Positions 36,072 through 43,832 of a stretch of 64,000 bases of DNA are shown in pieces. The notes under the pieces were generated by a model that saw only the letters and a list, made by a program, of their open reading frames with translations, was not told the origin of the DNA and searched no databases. The stretch is from VXYL01 sp965199915 (GTDB taxonomy: Bacteria > Pseudomonadota > Gammaproteobacteria > Pseudomonadales > Azotimanducaceae), in contig OZ241348.1 of assembly GCA_965199915.1 (NCBI GenBank), forward strand, positions 1,612,001-1,676,000. Direction: 5' to 3'. Both the position numbers and the translations under genes were made by a program. Within the stretch, counting starts at the first letter, position 1; each line of letters opens with the position of its first letter.

Positions 36072-37220
36072 TCAACGGCTCGGCAGACTTGATTCAACAC
36101 GAACTTGAACTCCCGCCAAGGGCTGCGCGACCGTTCCCCGGCCGCAGGGGGAAACGGCGCGCGAATCGGCGCGGCGGGCCAGCTTCTCGGCCAGCAAGGC
36201 CACGAGCAGCTTGCCGTAGAGCCACGCCCGGGCGCTGTCGTCGGCGCGCTTCGGCAGATGCCCCAGCCCCGCCAGCGACTTGCAGCGCTTGAACGTCAAC
36301 TCCACCTGCCAGCGCACGCGGTACCACCGCAGCACCTCCGCCGCCGAGAACCTGTCCGCCGGGAAGGTCGTGAACACGATCACGCAGCCGGCGAACTCCA
36401 ACGTCTCCGGGCGCAGTTCGTTGCCGTTGCGCGACGCCCGCCGGCGCAGCTTCTCCCTGGCCCGCTCGGCGTCCTCGGCGCTCTTCCGCATCGCGCACAC
36501 GCGCCCGACCACCCCCTCGCGGTCGGCTCCGACCGCCCGCGCCCGCCACGACCTGGCCGCCCCGACGCGCTTGATAGCGGACACCGCCGCGAGCAGATCG
36601 AACGGCCTCCTGCCGCCCGGCGTGCGGAACCGCAGCGCCTGCGTGTTGACGCGCACCGTCGCGTACCCGCCAGCAGCGTCCACGTGCGTCAGCCCGGAGG
36701 ACGTCGAGTAGCCGCGATCCGCCACCACGTGGTCTCCCCGCTCGATCGGGAACCGCGACAGCGACTCGCCGCATCCCCCGCCTTCCGTCCTCGTCACCTC
36801 GAAGTGGTCGCACGCCAGCGCCGGCAGCCGCAGGCTGTAGTGGACCCGCCACAGCGAACCCGTCCGCCCCGGCTCCTTCACCACCGACCCGTCGAACGCG
36901 CGGACCTGGAAGCCCCCGGACGCGCCCAGCTCCACGCCGCACTCGCGGTACATCCCCACGCACAGCGCCCGCAGCCACTCCTTCGACTTCCTCAGCCGCT
37001 TGAACAGCGCCACGTCCGACATGTCCGCGATTCCCGCCTGCCGCGCCCGCGTCGCCGTCTCCCGCAGCGAGTGCCCGCAGCCCAGATGCATCAGCAGCAT
37101 CCGCAGCAGAACATCCGCCGACTTGTCCTTCCGCAACCCCTTGAGCGCCCCGTGGATCGCCGCCTGCTCCCGCCAGTCCGACGGCAGATGCGACGACAGC
37201 ACCTCCCAGTCCTCGTCCAT
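36072..37220 (-). CDS. IS4-family transposase
   Basis: ATG 37220 (MDEDWEVLSSHLPSDWREQA) follows a perfect AGGAGGT ribosome site. The 382-residue protein has VRAFDGSVVKEPG (first Asp), GDHVVADRGYSTSSGL (second Asp) and the C-terminal Y-2-R-3-E-6-K signature YRVRWQVELTFKRCK with the catalytic Glu, defining IS4-type DDE transposases. The frame is intact. It resembles ISs that insert in regulator genes, but I cannot name a subgroup. Confidence 0.92.
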   Translation of the reverse strand: MDEDWEVLSSHLPSDWREQAAIHGALKGLRKDKSADVLLRMLLMHLGCGHSLRETATRARQAGIADMSDVALFKRLRKSKEWLRALCVGMYRECGVELGASGGFQVRAFDGSVVKEPGRTGSLWRVHYSLRLPALACDHFEVTRTEGGGCGESLSRFPIERGDHVVADRGYSTSSGLTHVDAAGGYATVRVNTQALRFRTPGGRRPFDLLAAVSAIKRVGAARSWRARAVGADREGVVGRVCAMRKSAEDAERAREKLRRRASRNGNELRPETLEFAGCVIVFTTFPADRFSAAEVLRWYRVRWQVELTFKRCKSLAGLGHLPKRADDSARAWLYGKLLVALLAEKLARRADSRAVSPCGRGTVAQPLAGVQVRVESSLPSR

Positions 37221-38513
37221 TCCGCGACCTCCTTGTCGCTGTGCGTCCGCACACCAGCCTAGGGCACTTTGCCTCCCCAAACAAGTTAACGCATATGGTG
37301 CAGCGCACCCAATGGCTGTCCACCTGGTAGGCCGGCGGCGGTTGCTGGTTGGCGCGCAGTTCGCGGCGCGCCAGCGGGATGCCGAGGCCGTAGCGTTGCA
37401 CCAGGCCGGTCACGCGCATCGCTTCGGCGACGTTCGGATTGCGGTACGCCAGCAGGCCGGGTTGGCCGAAGTTCTCCGGCGTGATGTCGCCGTAGGCGCC
37501 GCCCGGGTTGATGATTTCGATGTGCCTGTCGAACCAATAGACCTGTATCGGGCTGTTGCCGCCCTCGTAGCTGCGGTGCATCACGGCGTTGCGCACCAGC
37601 TCCTGCAGCGCCGGCAGCGGATAGGTGGCGCGGCGCACTTCGGTTCGCGCCTCGCCCACCGCCACCGCGGTGCGCACGTGGGCGCGCAGGATCGTGTCGA
37701 GGGTGGCCATCGCCTCGCCCAAGGGGGCGTCGATGCGGGCGCTGTCGAGGATGGGGTCGCCGCGTTCTTCCCCGGCAACGCGCAGGAACTGCACGTAGGC
37801 ACCGGGCAGGAAGTTGGTTGGCGCTTTGCCCAGCACCAACATGCCGAGTACCGTGGGCGTGGGTTCGTCGGCGCTCAAGATCATCTTGGTGGCGGCGAGG
37901 CGCTCCTGCACCGTGCGGTCGTTCCTGGCCAGCACTTCCGCGCTGAACGCCTCCGGCAGGTAGAGAAACTCGAACCGCCGCAGATCCAGGTCGTCCAACG
38001 TGGCGGCGCGGATGGGATGGACGTCGAACGGCGTGTCGCCGTGGCGTCTCTTCTCGCCCAGGATGCGTTCGTCCTGCGCGCTGGCGATGGCGCGGCGCGG
38101 GCCGACGCGGGTCCAAATGCGGCCTCGGCAGCGCACCGGGGGCGAATCGGCAGGCGCCACCGTGACCACCGCCACATCGCTGCCGCCGAAGGTGTGCTTG
38201 TGGACGGTCATGGTCGGCAAGGGCAGGATGTTGCCGTCCGTCTTGCAGTGCGCGAGCTTGAGCAGCAGGGCGTCGTTTACCTCCAAGCCGGTGGGCGTGC
38301 CGTCGTCGCGGACGCCGACGAAGATCACGCCGGCGCGACGGTGGTTCGGCAGGTCGTTGGCGAACGCGCAAATCGCTTGTCGCACGGTGTTCGGCGCTTC
38401 GCCGTCGAACGTCTCCTTGCGCTCGACGAGATCGGATTCGACATCGACGAGCAGCGCCGCTAGCTGGGCCTTCGTGTAGGGCTCCTGCGCGGCGACAGCG
38501 GATCCCAACGGGT

Positions 38514-40005
38514 GGGTGTACGACATATTTGTTCGGGGTTGAGGGTCACCGCGAAACCCGGGATACGCTGTGGTCATCGAAACCGAGCGAAGGGAATCGC
38601 GGTGACGGAAGGGATTGTGGCTTGTGGCGGGGGCGCTGGCAATGGGGCGTTCGACTTTCTTCGGGAGGCGGTGGAGAGGGCGATGATGTCGCCGGAGGCG
38701 CGCGCGGCGCTGTCGTCGCGCGGGAACTTCATGGAGTTCGAGAGGGGAACGCGGTGGGCGCTGCGGGCCGGGGCGTCGTCGGGCGTGTCGGCGCTGCCGA
38801 CGGAGCTGGACGCGGAGCGGGAGCGGTTGCGGTGCGGCGAATGCGGGAAGCCGATGGTTCGGCGGTTGCGGCCGCTGACGATGCTGTGGCTGCTGGGTCG
38901 GCTGCGGGTTGTTCGCGGGTACTGGACGTGCGGCTGCGCGAAGGGCGGCCGCTGTCCGCTGGACGCCGAGCTGGGGGTGGAGGGACGGTCCGGGACGCGG
39001 GCGACGCCCGGCCTGCTGTGGGCGGCGGCGCCGCTGGCGGCGGAGACGAGCTTCGAGCGGGCGGCGACGCTGGCGAGCCGGCTGCTGGGGTTCGGCCTGA
39101 ACGCGAAGTGGATGGAGCGGGTGGCGAAGCGTCTGGGTTCGGCGATGGCGTCGGAGGACGAGTCGGAGGACGGGCTGGCGGCGCCGACCGCGGAGACGAT
39201 GTGCTGCGGGATCGACGGCGCGGGCGTTCCGGTGCGTCCCGGGGAGTTGTCGGAAAGCCAGGGGAAGGATGGCGGCAAGGCGCGCACGCGGGAGGCGAAG
39301 GTCGTGGTGTTCCGGGCGGGCGGCGCGGAGGCGGCGGGTCCGCCGCGGCGTTCGGCGGCGATCGACAGCGCGGCGTCGCGGGACACGGACTTGGAGCCGT
39401 CGGCGTTCGCGGCGCGGCTGTGGCGGGAGGCGCGGCGCGCGGGGTTCGCGGCGGCGCGGGTCAAGGTGGTGCTGGGCGACGGCGCGAAGTGGATCTGGAA
39501 CGTGGCGTCGGAGTTGTTCCCGGACGCGGTGGAGATCGTGGACGTCTGGCACGCGCGGGAGCATCTGTGGGAGGTGGCCCGGTCGGTCTACGGAGCCGGC
39601 ACGGCGCTGTGCGAGGCGTGGGCGGGGAAAGCGTGCGCGGCGCTGTCCGAGGGCCGCTTGGACGATGTGCTGGCGGCGCTGCGGAAGCACGACGGCAACG
39701 ACGAGGCGCGGCGCTGCGCCGGGTACGTCGAGGCCAACCGCGCCCGCATGCGCTATCCGGCGTTCCGCGCCGCCGGACTGCCGGTGGGTTCGGGCGAAGT
39801 GGAAAGCTCCTGCGGCACGGTGGCCGGACGCCTCCGGCGCGGCGGCATGCGCTGGAGCGTCGACGGCGGCGCGAACCCCATCCTGGCGCTGCGCTGCTGG
39901 TGGCTGGACGGCCGCTACGACGACTTCTTCGAGGCGCGCGCGAGACCGCCGCCGATGGCCGTTGCCGCCTGAGCCGCCGTGCGCGAACAAATATGTCGTA
40001 CACCC
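38514..40005 (+). mobile_element. ISKra4-family insertion sequence with 9-bp target duplication
   Basis: Perfect 22-bp inverted ends begin GGGTGTACGACATATTTGTT (38514 onward, mirrored to 40005). CCAACGGGT is duplicated at 38505-38513 and 40006-40014. Length 1,492 bp. The left end, read on the minus strand, places an ATG at 38526 in frame with the interrupted AlbA_2 gene. Confidence 0.93.
38602..39972 (+). CDS. ISKra4-family transposase
   Basis: GTG 38602 behind an AGGGA site. The 456-residue protein has zinc-knuckle-like RCGECGKPMVRRL and a CGCAKGGRCPLD segment, then a DDE core with MCCGIDGAGVPVR (Asp), VVLGDGAKWIWNVASELFPD (Asp) and VGSGEVESSCGTVAGRLRRG with the catalytic Glu, a pattern shared by ISKra4 transposases. 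C-terminal WWLDGRYDDFF is also typical. The frame is intact. Confidence 0.92.
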   Translation: MTEGIVACGGGAGNGAFDFLREAVERAMMSPEARAALSSRGNFMEFERGTRWALRAGASSGVSALPTELDAERERLRCGECGKPMVRRLRPLTMLWLLGRLRVVRGYWTCGCAKGGRCPLDAELGVEGRSGTRATPGLLWAAAPLAAETSFERAATLASRLLGFGLNAKWMERVAKRLGSAMASEDESEDGLAAPTAETMCCGIDGAGVPVRPGELSESQGKDGGKARTREAKVVVFRAGGAEAAGPPRRSAAIDSAASRDTDLEPSAFAARLWREARRAGFAAARVKVVLGDGAKWIWNVASELFPDAVEIVDVWHAREHLWEVARSVYGAGTALCEAWAGKACAALSEGRLDDVLAALRKHDGNDEARRCAGYVEANRARMRYPAFRAAGLPVGSGEVESSCGTVAGRLRRGGMRWSVDGGANPILALRCWWLDGRYDDFFEARARPPPMAVAA

Positions 40006-40109
40006 CCAACGGGTTTGCGCTTGGCGCGGGTGGCATAGTGCCGTCATCATACCGCCACCGGCTGTTCGCAAGGCAATCGCCACCGCCTTGGCTCGACAAA
40101 CGCACCTGT

Positions 40110-40127
40110 TAGCCCAGCACTGGGCTA
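40110..40127. promoter_or_regulatory. Perfect 18-bp palindrome upstream of the interrupted AlbA_2 gene
   Basis: TAGCCCAG-ca-CTGGGCTA. The 2-nt spacer is too short for an RNA hairpin loop, so a protein-binding operator is more likely. It lies 74 bp upstream of the native AlbA_2 start at 40036 and 48 bp beyond the end of the SDH-type gene. Nothing else is seen in 40037-40174. Confidence 0.45.
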
Positions 40128-40174
40128 GGTAGGTAGCCGGCGGCCGACCGACCTTGCGGCCAGCCGTCACCAGA

Positions 40175-41143
40175 TCAGACCTTCCTTAACGGATGCAAAG
40201 GTGCGTTCATGGGCACGAGAGGGCTTGCACTTTTGATGAAGGCTTGCCCCATATGGTTCTCCACGACCTTAACAGCCCCTGTGTGAGCCATCGTGTGCAT
40301 CGTCGCATGGAACGTCGAGAGGCTCTTGTCTTGGAGTGCTTGGTCACTCTCCAAGAGACCGACTGCCATGCTTTTTTCGATCAGTTTTTCCCGCGGCAAG
40401 TGGCGACTGTGGCTCTTGAAGCTCTGATGATTCGCCAGCCAGTTGGAGACCGTCTCCGCCCTCTGCTGGGAGTCGTTGGCTCCCGCAAACATGAATGTCT
40501 CTAGCCAAGTCTTAACCAACATCCTCGAAAGCTCTATTGCGGCCTCGGCCTGCTCGATCAGATCGGGGCCGAACTGCCGGAGCATGGGTATCCATGCTGC
40601 GAGCTTGGCCGGGTCACTGCTCTCGCGCCGTGCCCGGTCGAATTGATCCAACACGGCCTGTGCCGGAACGGAGCGAACGCCGAGTTCCGTCAGGAGCAGA
40701 AGTTGCGGATCCGTGGGTCCTAGAAACGAGTGCTTGCCCATTACGATCTCATTAGCTGCACACGCGATCATCGTCGCGGCGGACATGGCCAAGTGCGGGA
40801 CGATGACACGGATGTGGTCGAATCGAGAGCGAAGATAGGCCACGACGGACTCCGTTGCCTCGACCGACCCGCCCGGACTGTGGAGAATCAAGTCGAGGGC
40901 GGGGCCGCGCAGCCCAGACGTCACCTCCATCAGGGCATGGATGTCCTCATCGTTAATGGAGACCGCACCCGGAGCCACATCTTCCTTCTGTAGCCATGCA
41001 GACGCATAGAGGACGACATCCCTGCCAGTGTGATCATGGAGGTCGACTAGGTACTTTCGTCGAACCGCGTCAAAGTTGGGGATGCCGTCGTTACCACCGG
41101 CGGTCTTATTGAGCTCCGCGAGAATTTCACTCCAGATTGGCAT
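40175..41143 (-). CDS. SDH-type ClpP-fold serine protease, second copy in the island
   Basis: The intact 322-residue protein has LDLILHSPGGSVEATESVVA (oxyanion region, residues about 98-117) and PHLAMSAATMIACAANEIVM with the candidate nucleophile Ser, followed by FLGPTDPQ. This is the serine dehydrogenase-proteinase (SDH_sah, Clp/crotonase fold) pattern. No transmembrane segment is obvious, so it is probably cytoplasmic. A 69-residue gene lies 14 bp upstream on the same strand and is likely co-transcribed. It is distinct from the frameshifted protease at 29.1 kb: both share the fold but differ in most of the sequence. Substrate and biological role are unknown; location suggests defence or stress. 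Confidence 0.8.
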   Translation of the reverse strand: MPIWSEILAELNKTAGGNDGIPNFDAVRRKYLVDLHDHTGRDVVLYASAWLQKEDVAPGAVSINDEDIHALMEVTSGLRGPALDLILHSPGGSVEATESVVAYLRSRFDHIRVIVPHLAMSAATMIACAANEIVMGKHSFLGPTDPQLLLLTELGVRSVPAQAVLDQFDRARRESSDPAKLAAWIPMLRQFGPDLIEQAEAAIELSRMLVKTWLETFMFAGANDSQQRAETVSNWLANHQSFKSHSRHLPREKLIEKSMAVGLLESDQALQDKSLSTFHATMHTMAHTGAVKVVENHMGQAFIKSASPLVPMNAPLHPLRKV

Positions 41144-41157
41144 TGGACAGTTCGGCG

Positions 41158-41367
41158 TTAAGGGCCTACGTTCGCATGGTCAGTCGTGATGATCCTAGGA
41201 GCAGTCGTCGTAGCCGCACGGTAAGCATCAAGGCCGTCCAGAGCCTGTTTGCAAGCGTCGTAAACTGCCATCGCTTCGCGCACACCGGGCCGCCGCAGGG
41301 CATCATCAAGCATTGCAGCGTACTGTTCTGTGCGCATGGATGGGTGCTTGTCTGGTTTGTCGATCAT
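41158..41367 (-). CDS. Small protein preceding the SDH-type protease
   Basis: ATG 41367 has GAGGGAA upstream. The 69 residues include MRTEQYAAMLDDALRRPGVR and EAMAVYDACKQALDGLDAYR, a short helical pattern of the type DALxRPGVxEVMxVY that I associate with small hypothetical proteins in accessory regions. It precedes the protease by 14 bp and is probably its regulatory or targeting partner. No catalytic motif is visible. Upstream, 41416-41436 holds two TACAGGCCCG copies 11 bp apart. The remaining stretch to 41670 shows no supportable gene. Confidence 0.6.
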   Translation of the reverse strand: MIDKPDKHPSMRTEQYAAMLDDALRRPGVREAMAVYDACKQALDGLDAYRAATTTAPRIITTDHANVGP

Positions 41368-41670
41368 GTTTCCCTCGCGTTCGGCCTCGATCTCTCCCAC
41401 CGTGCGTCCTGCCTTTACAGGCCCGCTACAGGCCCGTGCCACTTGAGTGAGTGTGCAAACAGTATCACATCACGCCGGGCGTCTCCGTCCAAGGAGAACA
41501 AACAGCATCCATGTTGCGTTCGTTGTGACGCTGGTTGGCACCCCTTGTACTGGAAGTGATACTCCAAACGCCACTGCCCGCCCACCGGCAGCCTGGCCTC
41601 AAAGACCTATGAATGAAGTCAGCGCATTGGGCGTTTTGAGCATGGCGCATGGCTTAAGCTATGGGTCTGA

Positions 41671-43746
41671 TTGGCCGTTGCAGGGAGCGGTTTGCGCCTC
41701 GCTTGTTTGATTGCCGCCTGTTTGCCGTTGGCGGCTTGCACACCGTCCACGCTGCGCGCGGAGCGGCCGGAATCGCCGCCGCGCAACGTGGATTGGCGCT
41801 CCTATCTTGGTGACCCGGGGCGTTCGCACTATTCCCCGCTGACGCAGATCAACCGCGCCAACGTCGGCCGTCTTGAACGCGCTTGGGTGTACGACTCCGG
41901 CGGGCCGCCCGGCAGCATGTACGCCAGCCCGTTGGTGGTGGACGGCGTGCTCTACGGGCTGTCGCCAACGCTGGCGGCCTTCGCGTTGAACGCGGCCACC
42001 GGCGAGGAGCTTTGGCGCGCGGACCTCGATTTGCCGGGCGCGGCGCAACGCGGCCTGATGTGGTGGCGGAACCCACGCGACGAGAGGGACCGGCGGGTGT
42101 TTTTCGCCGCGGGGCGCGAACTCATCGCCCTCAGCGCCGCGGATGGGGAGCTGGTGCCTGGCTTTGGCGAAGGCGGTCGGCTGGACCTCACGCCGCCGGT
42201 GGATCGCACGGGCAGTTTCGGCGTCACGGTGCCGGGCGTGGTCTTCGAAGACAAGCTCATCATGGGCTTTACCACCTCCGAGTGGGCGGACTCCTTCCCC
42301 GGCTCGATACGCGCCTTCAGCGCCGAGGACGGCGCGCTGGTCTGGCAGTTCGACACCATTCCCGCCCCCGGCGCCCCCGGTTCGGAAACGTGGGCCGAAG
42401 GCGCGCTGGACCATGCCGGCGGCGCCAACGTGTGGACCGGAATGGCGCTCGACGAGGAGCGCGGCATCCTGTTCGCTCCCACCGGCTCGGCGACGCCCGA
42501 TTTCGTGGGCGCGAGCCGCCTCGGCGACAATCTCTTCGCCAACTGCCTGCTCGCCTTGGACGCCCGCACCGGCGAACGCCTGTGGCACTACCAGGTGGTG
42601 CGGCACGACCTGTGGGATCGCGACAATCCCGCCCCGCCCACGCTGGTGCAACTCGAGCGCGGTGGGGAGGTCGTCGACGCGGTTGCCCTCACCACGAAGT
42701 CCGGCCATCTCTACGTGTTCGACCGCGAGACCGGCGAATCCATGTATCCCATCGTCGAGGTGGACACGCTGCCGAGCACGATGCCCGGCGAAGTGCCGGC
42801 GCCCAAACAACCCCTCTCCACCGTGGCGTTCAGCCGCCAGACGTTCGAGGTCACGGACCGCACGCCGGAGGCCCGGGCGCATGTGGAAGCGCTGATCGCG
42901 GACTACGACTTGCGCCCGTGGGCGCCGCCCAGGGTGGGCACCGTGGTCTTTTACCCGTGGTACGACGGCGGCGCGGAGTGGGGCGGTTCGGCGTTCGACC
43001 CCGCGGATCGGCGTTTGATCCTGAACGCCAACGACGCCGCCGGCACGCTCACCCTCACCGAAGTGCCGGCCGGCTTCAGCAACTACGGCGTTTACGCCAA
43101 GCACTGCGGCAGTTGCCACGGCTTGGATCTGGAGGGCACGGACGCCGGGCCGAGCCTGGTCGGCCTGTCGCAACGGATGTCCTTGGGCGAGGTGCTGCGG
43201 GTTGTGGGCGGGGGCCGCGGGCGGATGCCCGGCTTTTCCCACATGCGCCGGGAGGAGTGGGGCGCGGTGCTCCGTTACACGCTGGCCGACGAGCCGGTGA
43301 AGGACGAACCCACCACGGAGATCACCTACGCCCACGGCGGCTACGTGTACTTGCGCGACCACGAAGGCTTGCCAGGCAACACGCCGCCGTGGGGCACCTT
43401 GAACTCCATCGATCTGGCCACCGGCGAAATCGTCTGGAAGGTGCCCTTCGGCAACTTCCCGTCGCATCCGGACTTGGGCTTCGGCGCCATCAGCTACGGC
43501 GGCCCGGTGGTCACCGCGTCCGGCCTCGTCTTCATCGCCGCCACGCCGGATCGAAAGTTCCGCGCCTACGACACGCGCGACGGCACCGTGCTTTGGGAGA
43601 CCGAACTCTCCGCGGCCGGCTACTCCACGCCGGCGGTGTACATGGTGGACGGCGTGCAGTACGTGGCGATTTCCGCCGGCGGCGGTCGGCAGGGGCCGCC
43701 CTCCGGCTCCGACTACTTCGCGTTCCGCTTGCCGGAAGCGCACTGA
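41671..43746 (+). CDS. PQQ-dependent dehydrogenase lipoprotein with inserted cytochrome c domain
   Basis: The N-terminus is a lipoprotein signal (LACLIAACLPLAAC, lipobox LAAC with Cys near residue 23). An eight-bladed quinoprotein propeller follows: WRSYLGDPGRSHYSPLTQIN, VVRHDLWDRDNPAPPTL (active-site region of glucose-dehydrogenase-type PQQ enzymes) and repeated W-motif blades such as AATGEELW. Near residue 478 a CGSCH heme-c site with a distal RMPGF Met is inserted before the last blades. Such enzymes oxidise sugars or alcohols in the periplasm and pass electrons to the heme. A stop directly upstream forces a TTG start at 41671 or 41692, the latter with a GGGAG ribosome site. Substrate unknown. 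Confidence 0.82.
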   Translation: MAVAGSGLRLACLIAACLPLAACTPSTLRAERPESPPRNVDWRSYLGDPGRSHYSPLTQINRANVGRLERAWVYDSGGPPGSMYASPLVVDGVLYGLSPTLAAFALNAATGEELWRADLDLPGAAQRGLMWWRNPRDERDRRVFFAAGRELIALSAADGELVPGFGEGGRLDLTPPVDRTGSFGVTVPGVVFEDKLIMGFTTSEWADSFPGSIRAFSAEDGALVWQFDTIPAPGAPGSETWAEGALDHAGGANVWTGMALDEERGILFAPTGSATPDFVGASRLGDNLFANCLLALDARTGERLWHYQVVRHDLWDRDNPAPPTLVQLERGGEVVDAVALTTKSGHLYVFDRETGESMYPIVEVDTLPSTMPGEVPAPKQPLSTVAFSRQTFEVTDRTPEARAHVEALIADYDLRPWAPPRVGTVVFYPWYDGGAEWGGSAFDPADRRLILNANDAAGTLTLTEVPAGFSNYGVYAKHCGSCHGLDLEGTDAGPSLVGLSQRMSLGEVLRVVGGGRGRMPGFSHMRREEWGAVLRYTLADEPVKDEPTTEITYAHGGYVYLRDHEGLPGNTPPWGTLNSIDLATGEIVWKVPFGNFPSHPDLGFGAISYGGPVVTASGLVFIAATPDRKFRAYDTRDGTVLWETELSAAGYSTPAVYMVDGVQYVAISAGGGRQGPPSGSDYFAFRLPEAH

Positions 43747-43832
43747 CAAGACGCCGGGGCTGGCCGGGGCTGGAGGAACGAAACAACCACATCGCGTTTG
43801 ATTCGCGCCGCGTCTGTTGGCACACTCTCGCC

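Larger units (their letters stand above)
35936..37297 (-). mobile_element. IS4-family insertion sequence with 11-bp target duplication
   Basis: Terminal 19-bp inverted repeat CATATGCGTTAACTTGTTT at 35936-35954 and reversed at 37279-37297. GTGCAGCGCAC is repeated outside (35925-35935 and 37298-37308); 11 bp is within the IS4 range. Length 1,362 bp, one transposase on the minus strand. Confidence 0.93.
35876..40036 (-). pseudogene. AlbA_2 / HATPase_c_4 DNA-binding regulator interrupted by two IS elements
   Basis: The native gene runs from ATG 40036 (MPPAPSANPLGS...) to a stop at 35876, with ISKra4-type (38514-40005) and IS4-type (35936-37297) elements inside. The main block has AlbA_2 (VESDLVERKETFDGEAP, AICAFANDLPNHRRAGVIFV, GVRDDGTPTGLE) and a GHKL ATPase-like C-domain (LQELVRNAVMHRSYEGGNSP, IEIINPGG, GLGIPLARREL). 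The spliced C-terminus reads SHWVRCTVQARADWPGFRQ and two Gly. As inserted, translation can start at an ATG provided by the ISKra4 end (38526, MSYTHPLGS) but runs into antisense transposase sequence at 37297. It probably regulated the neighbouring defence genes. Confidence 0.82.

Noticed and set aside
40110..40127. Palindrome as a Rho-independent terminator of the SDH-type protease
   Set aside because: The loop would be 2 nt and no T-run follows; an operator is more likely.
36094..40170. 1,358-residue minus-strand open frame across two IS elements
   Set aside because: Only the middle part is the AlbA_2 gene. The rest is antisense to the ISKra4 transposase and out of frame within the IS4 transposase.
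41883..43832. Upstream 650 codons in frame with the large SNF2 helicase
   Set aside because: Overlaps the PQQ dehydrogenase in another frame and is Arg-rich nonsense. The helicase start is placed at GTG 43833.
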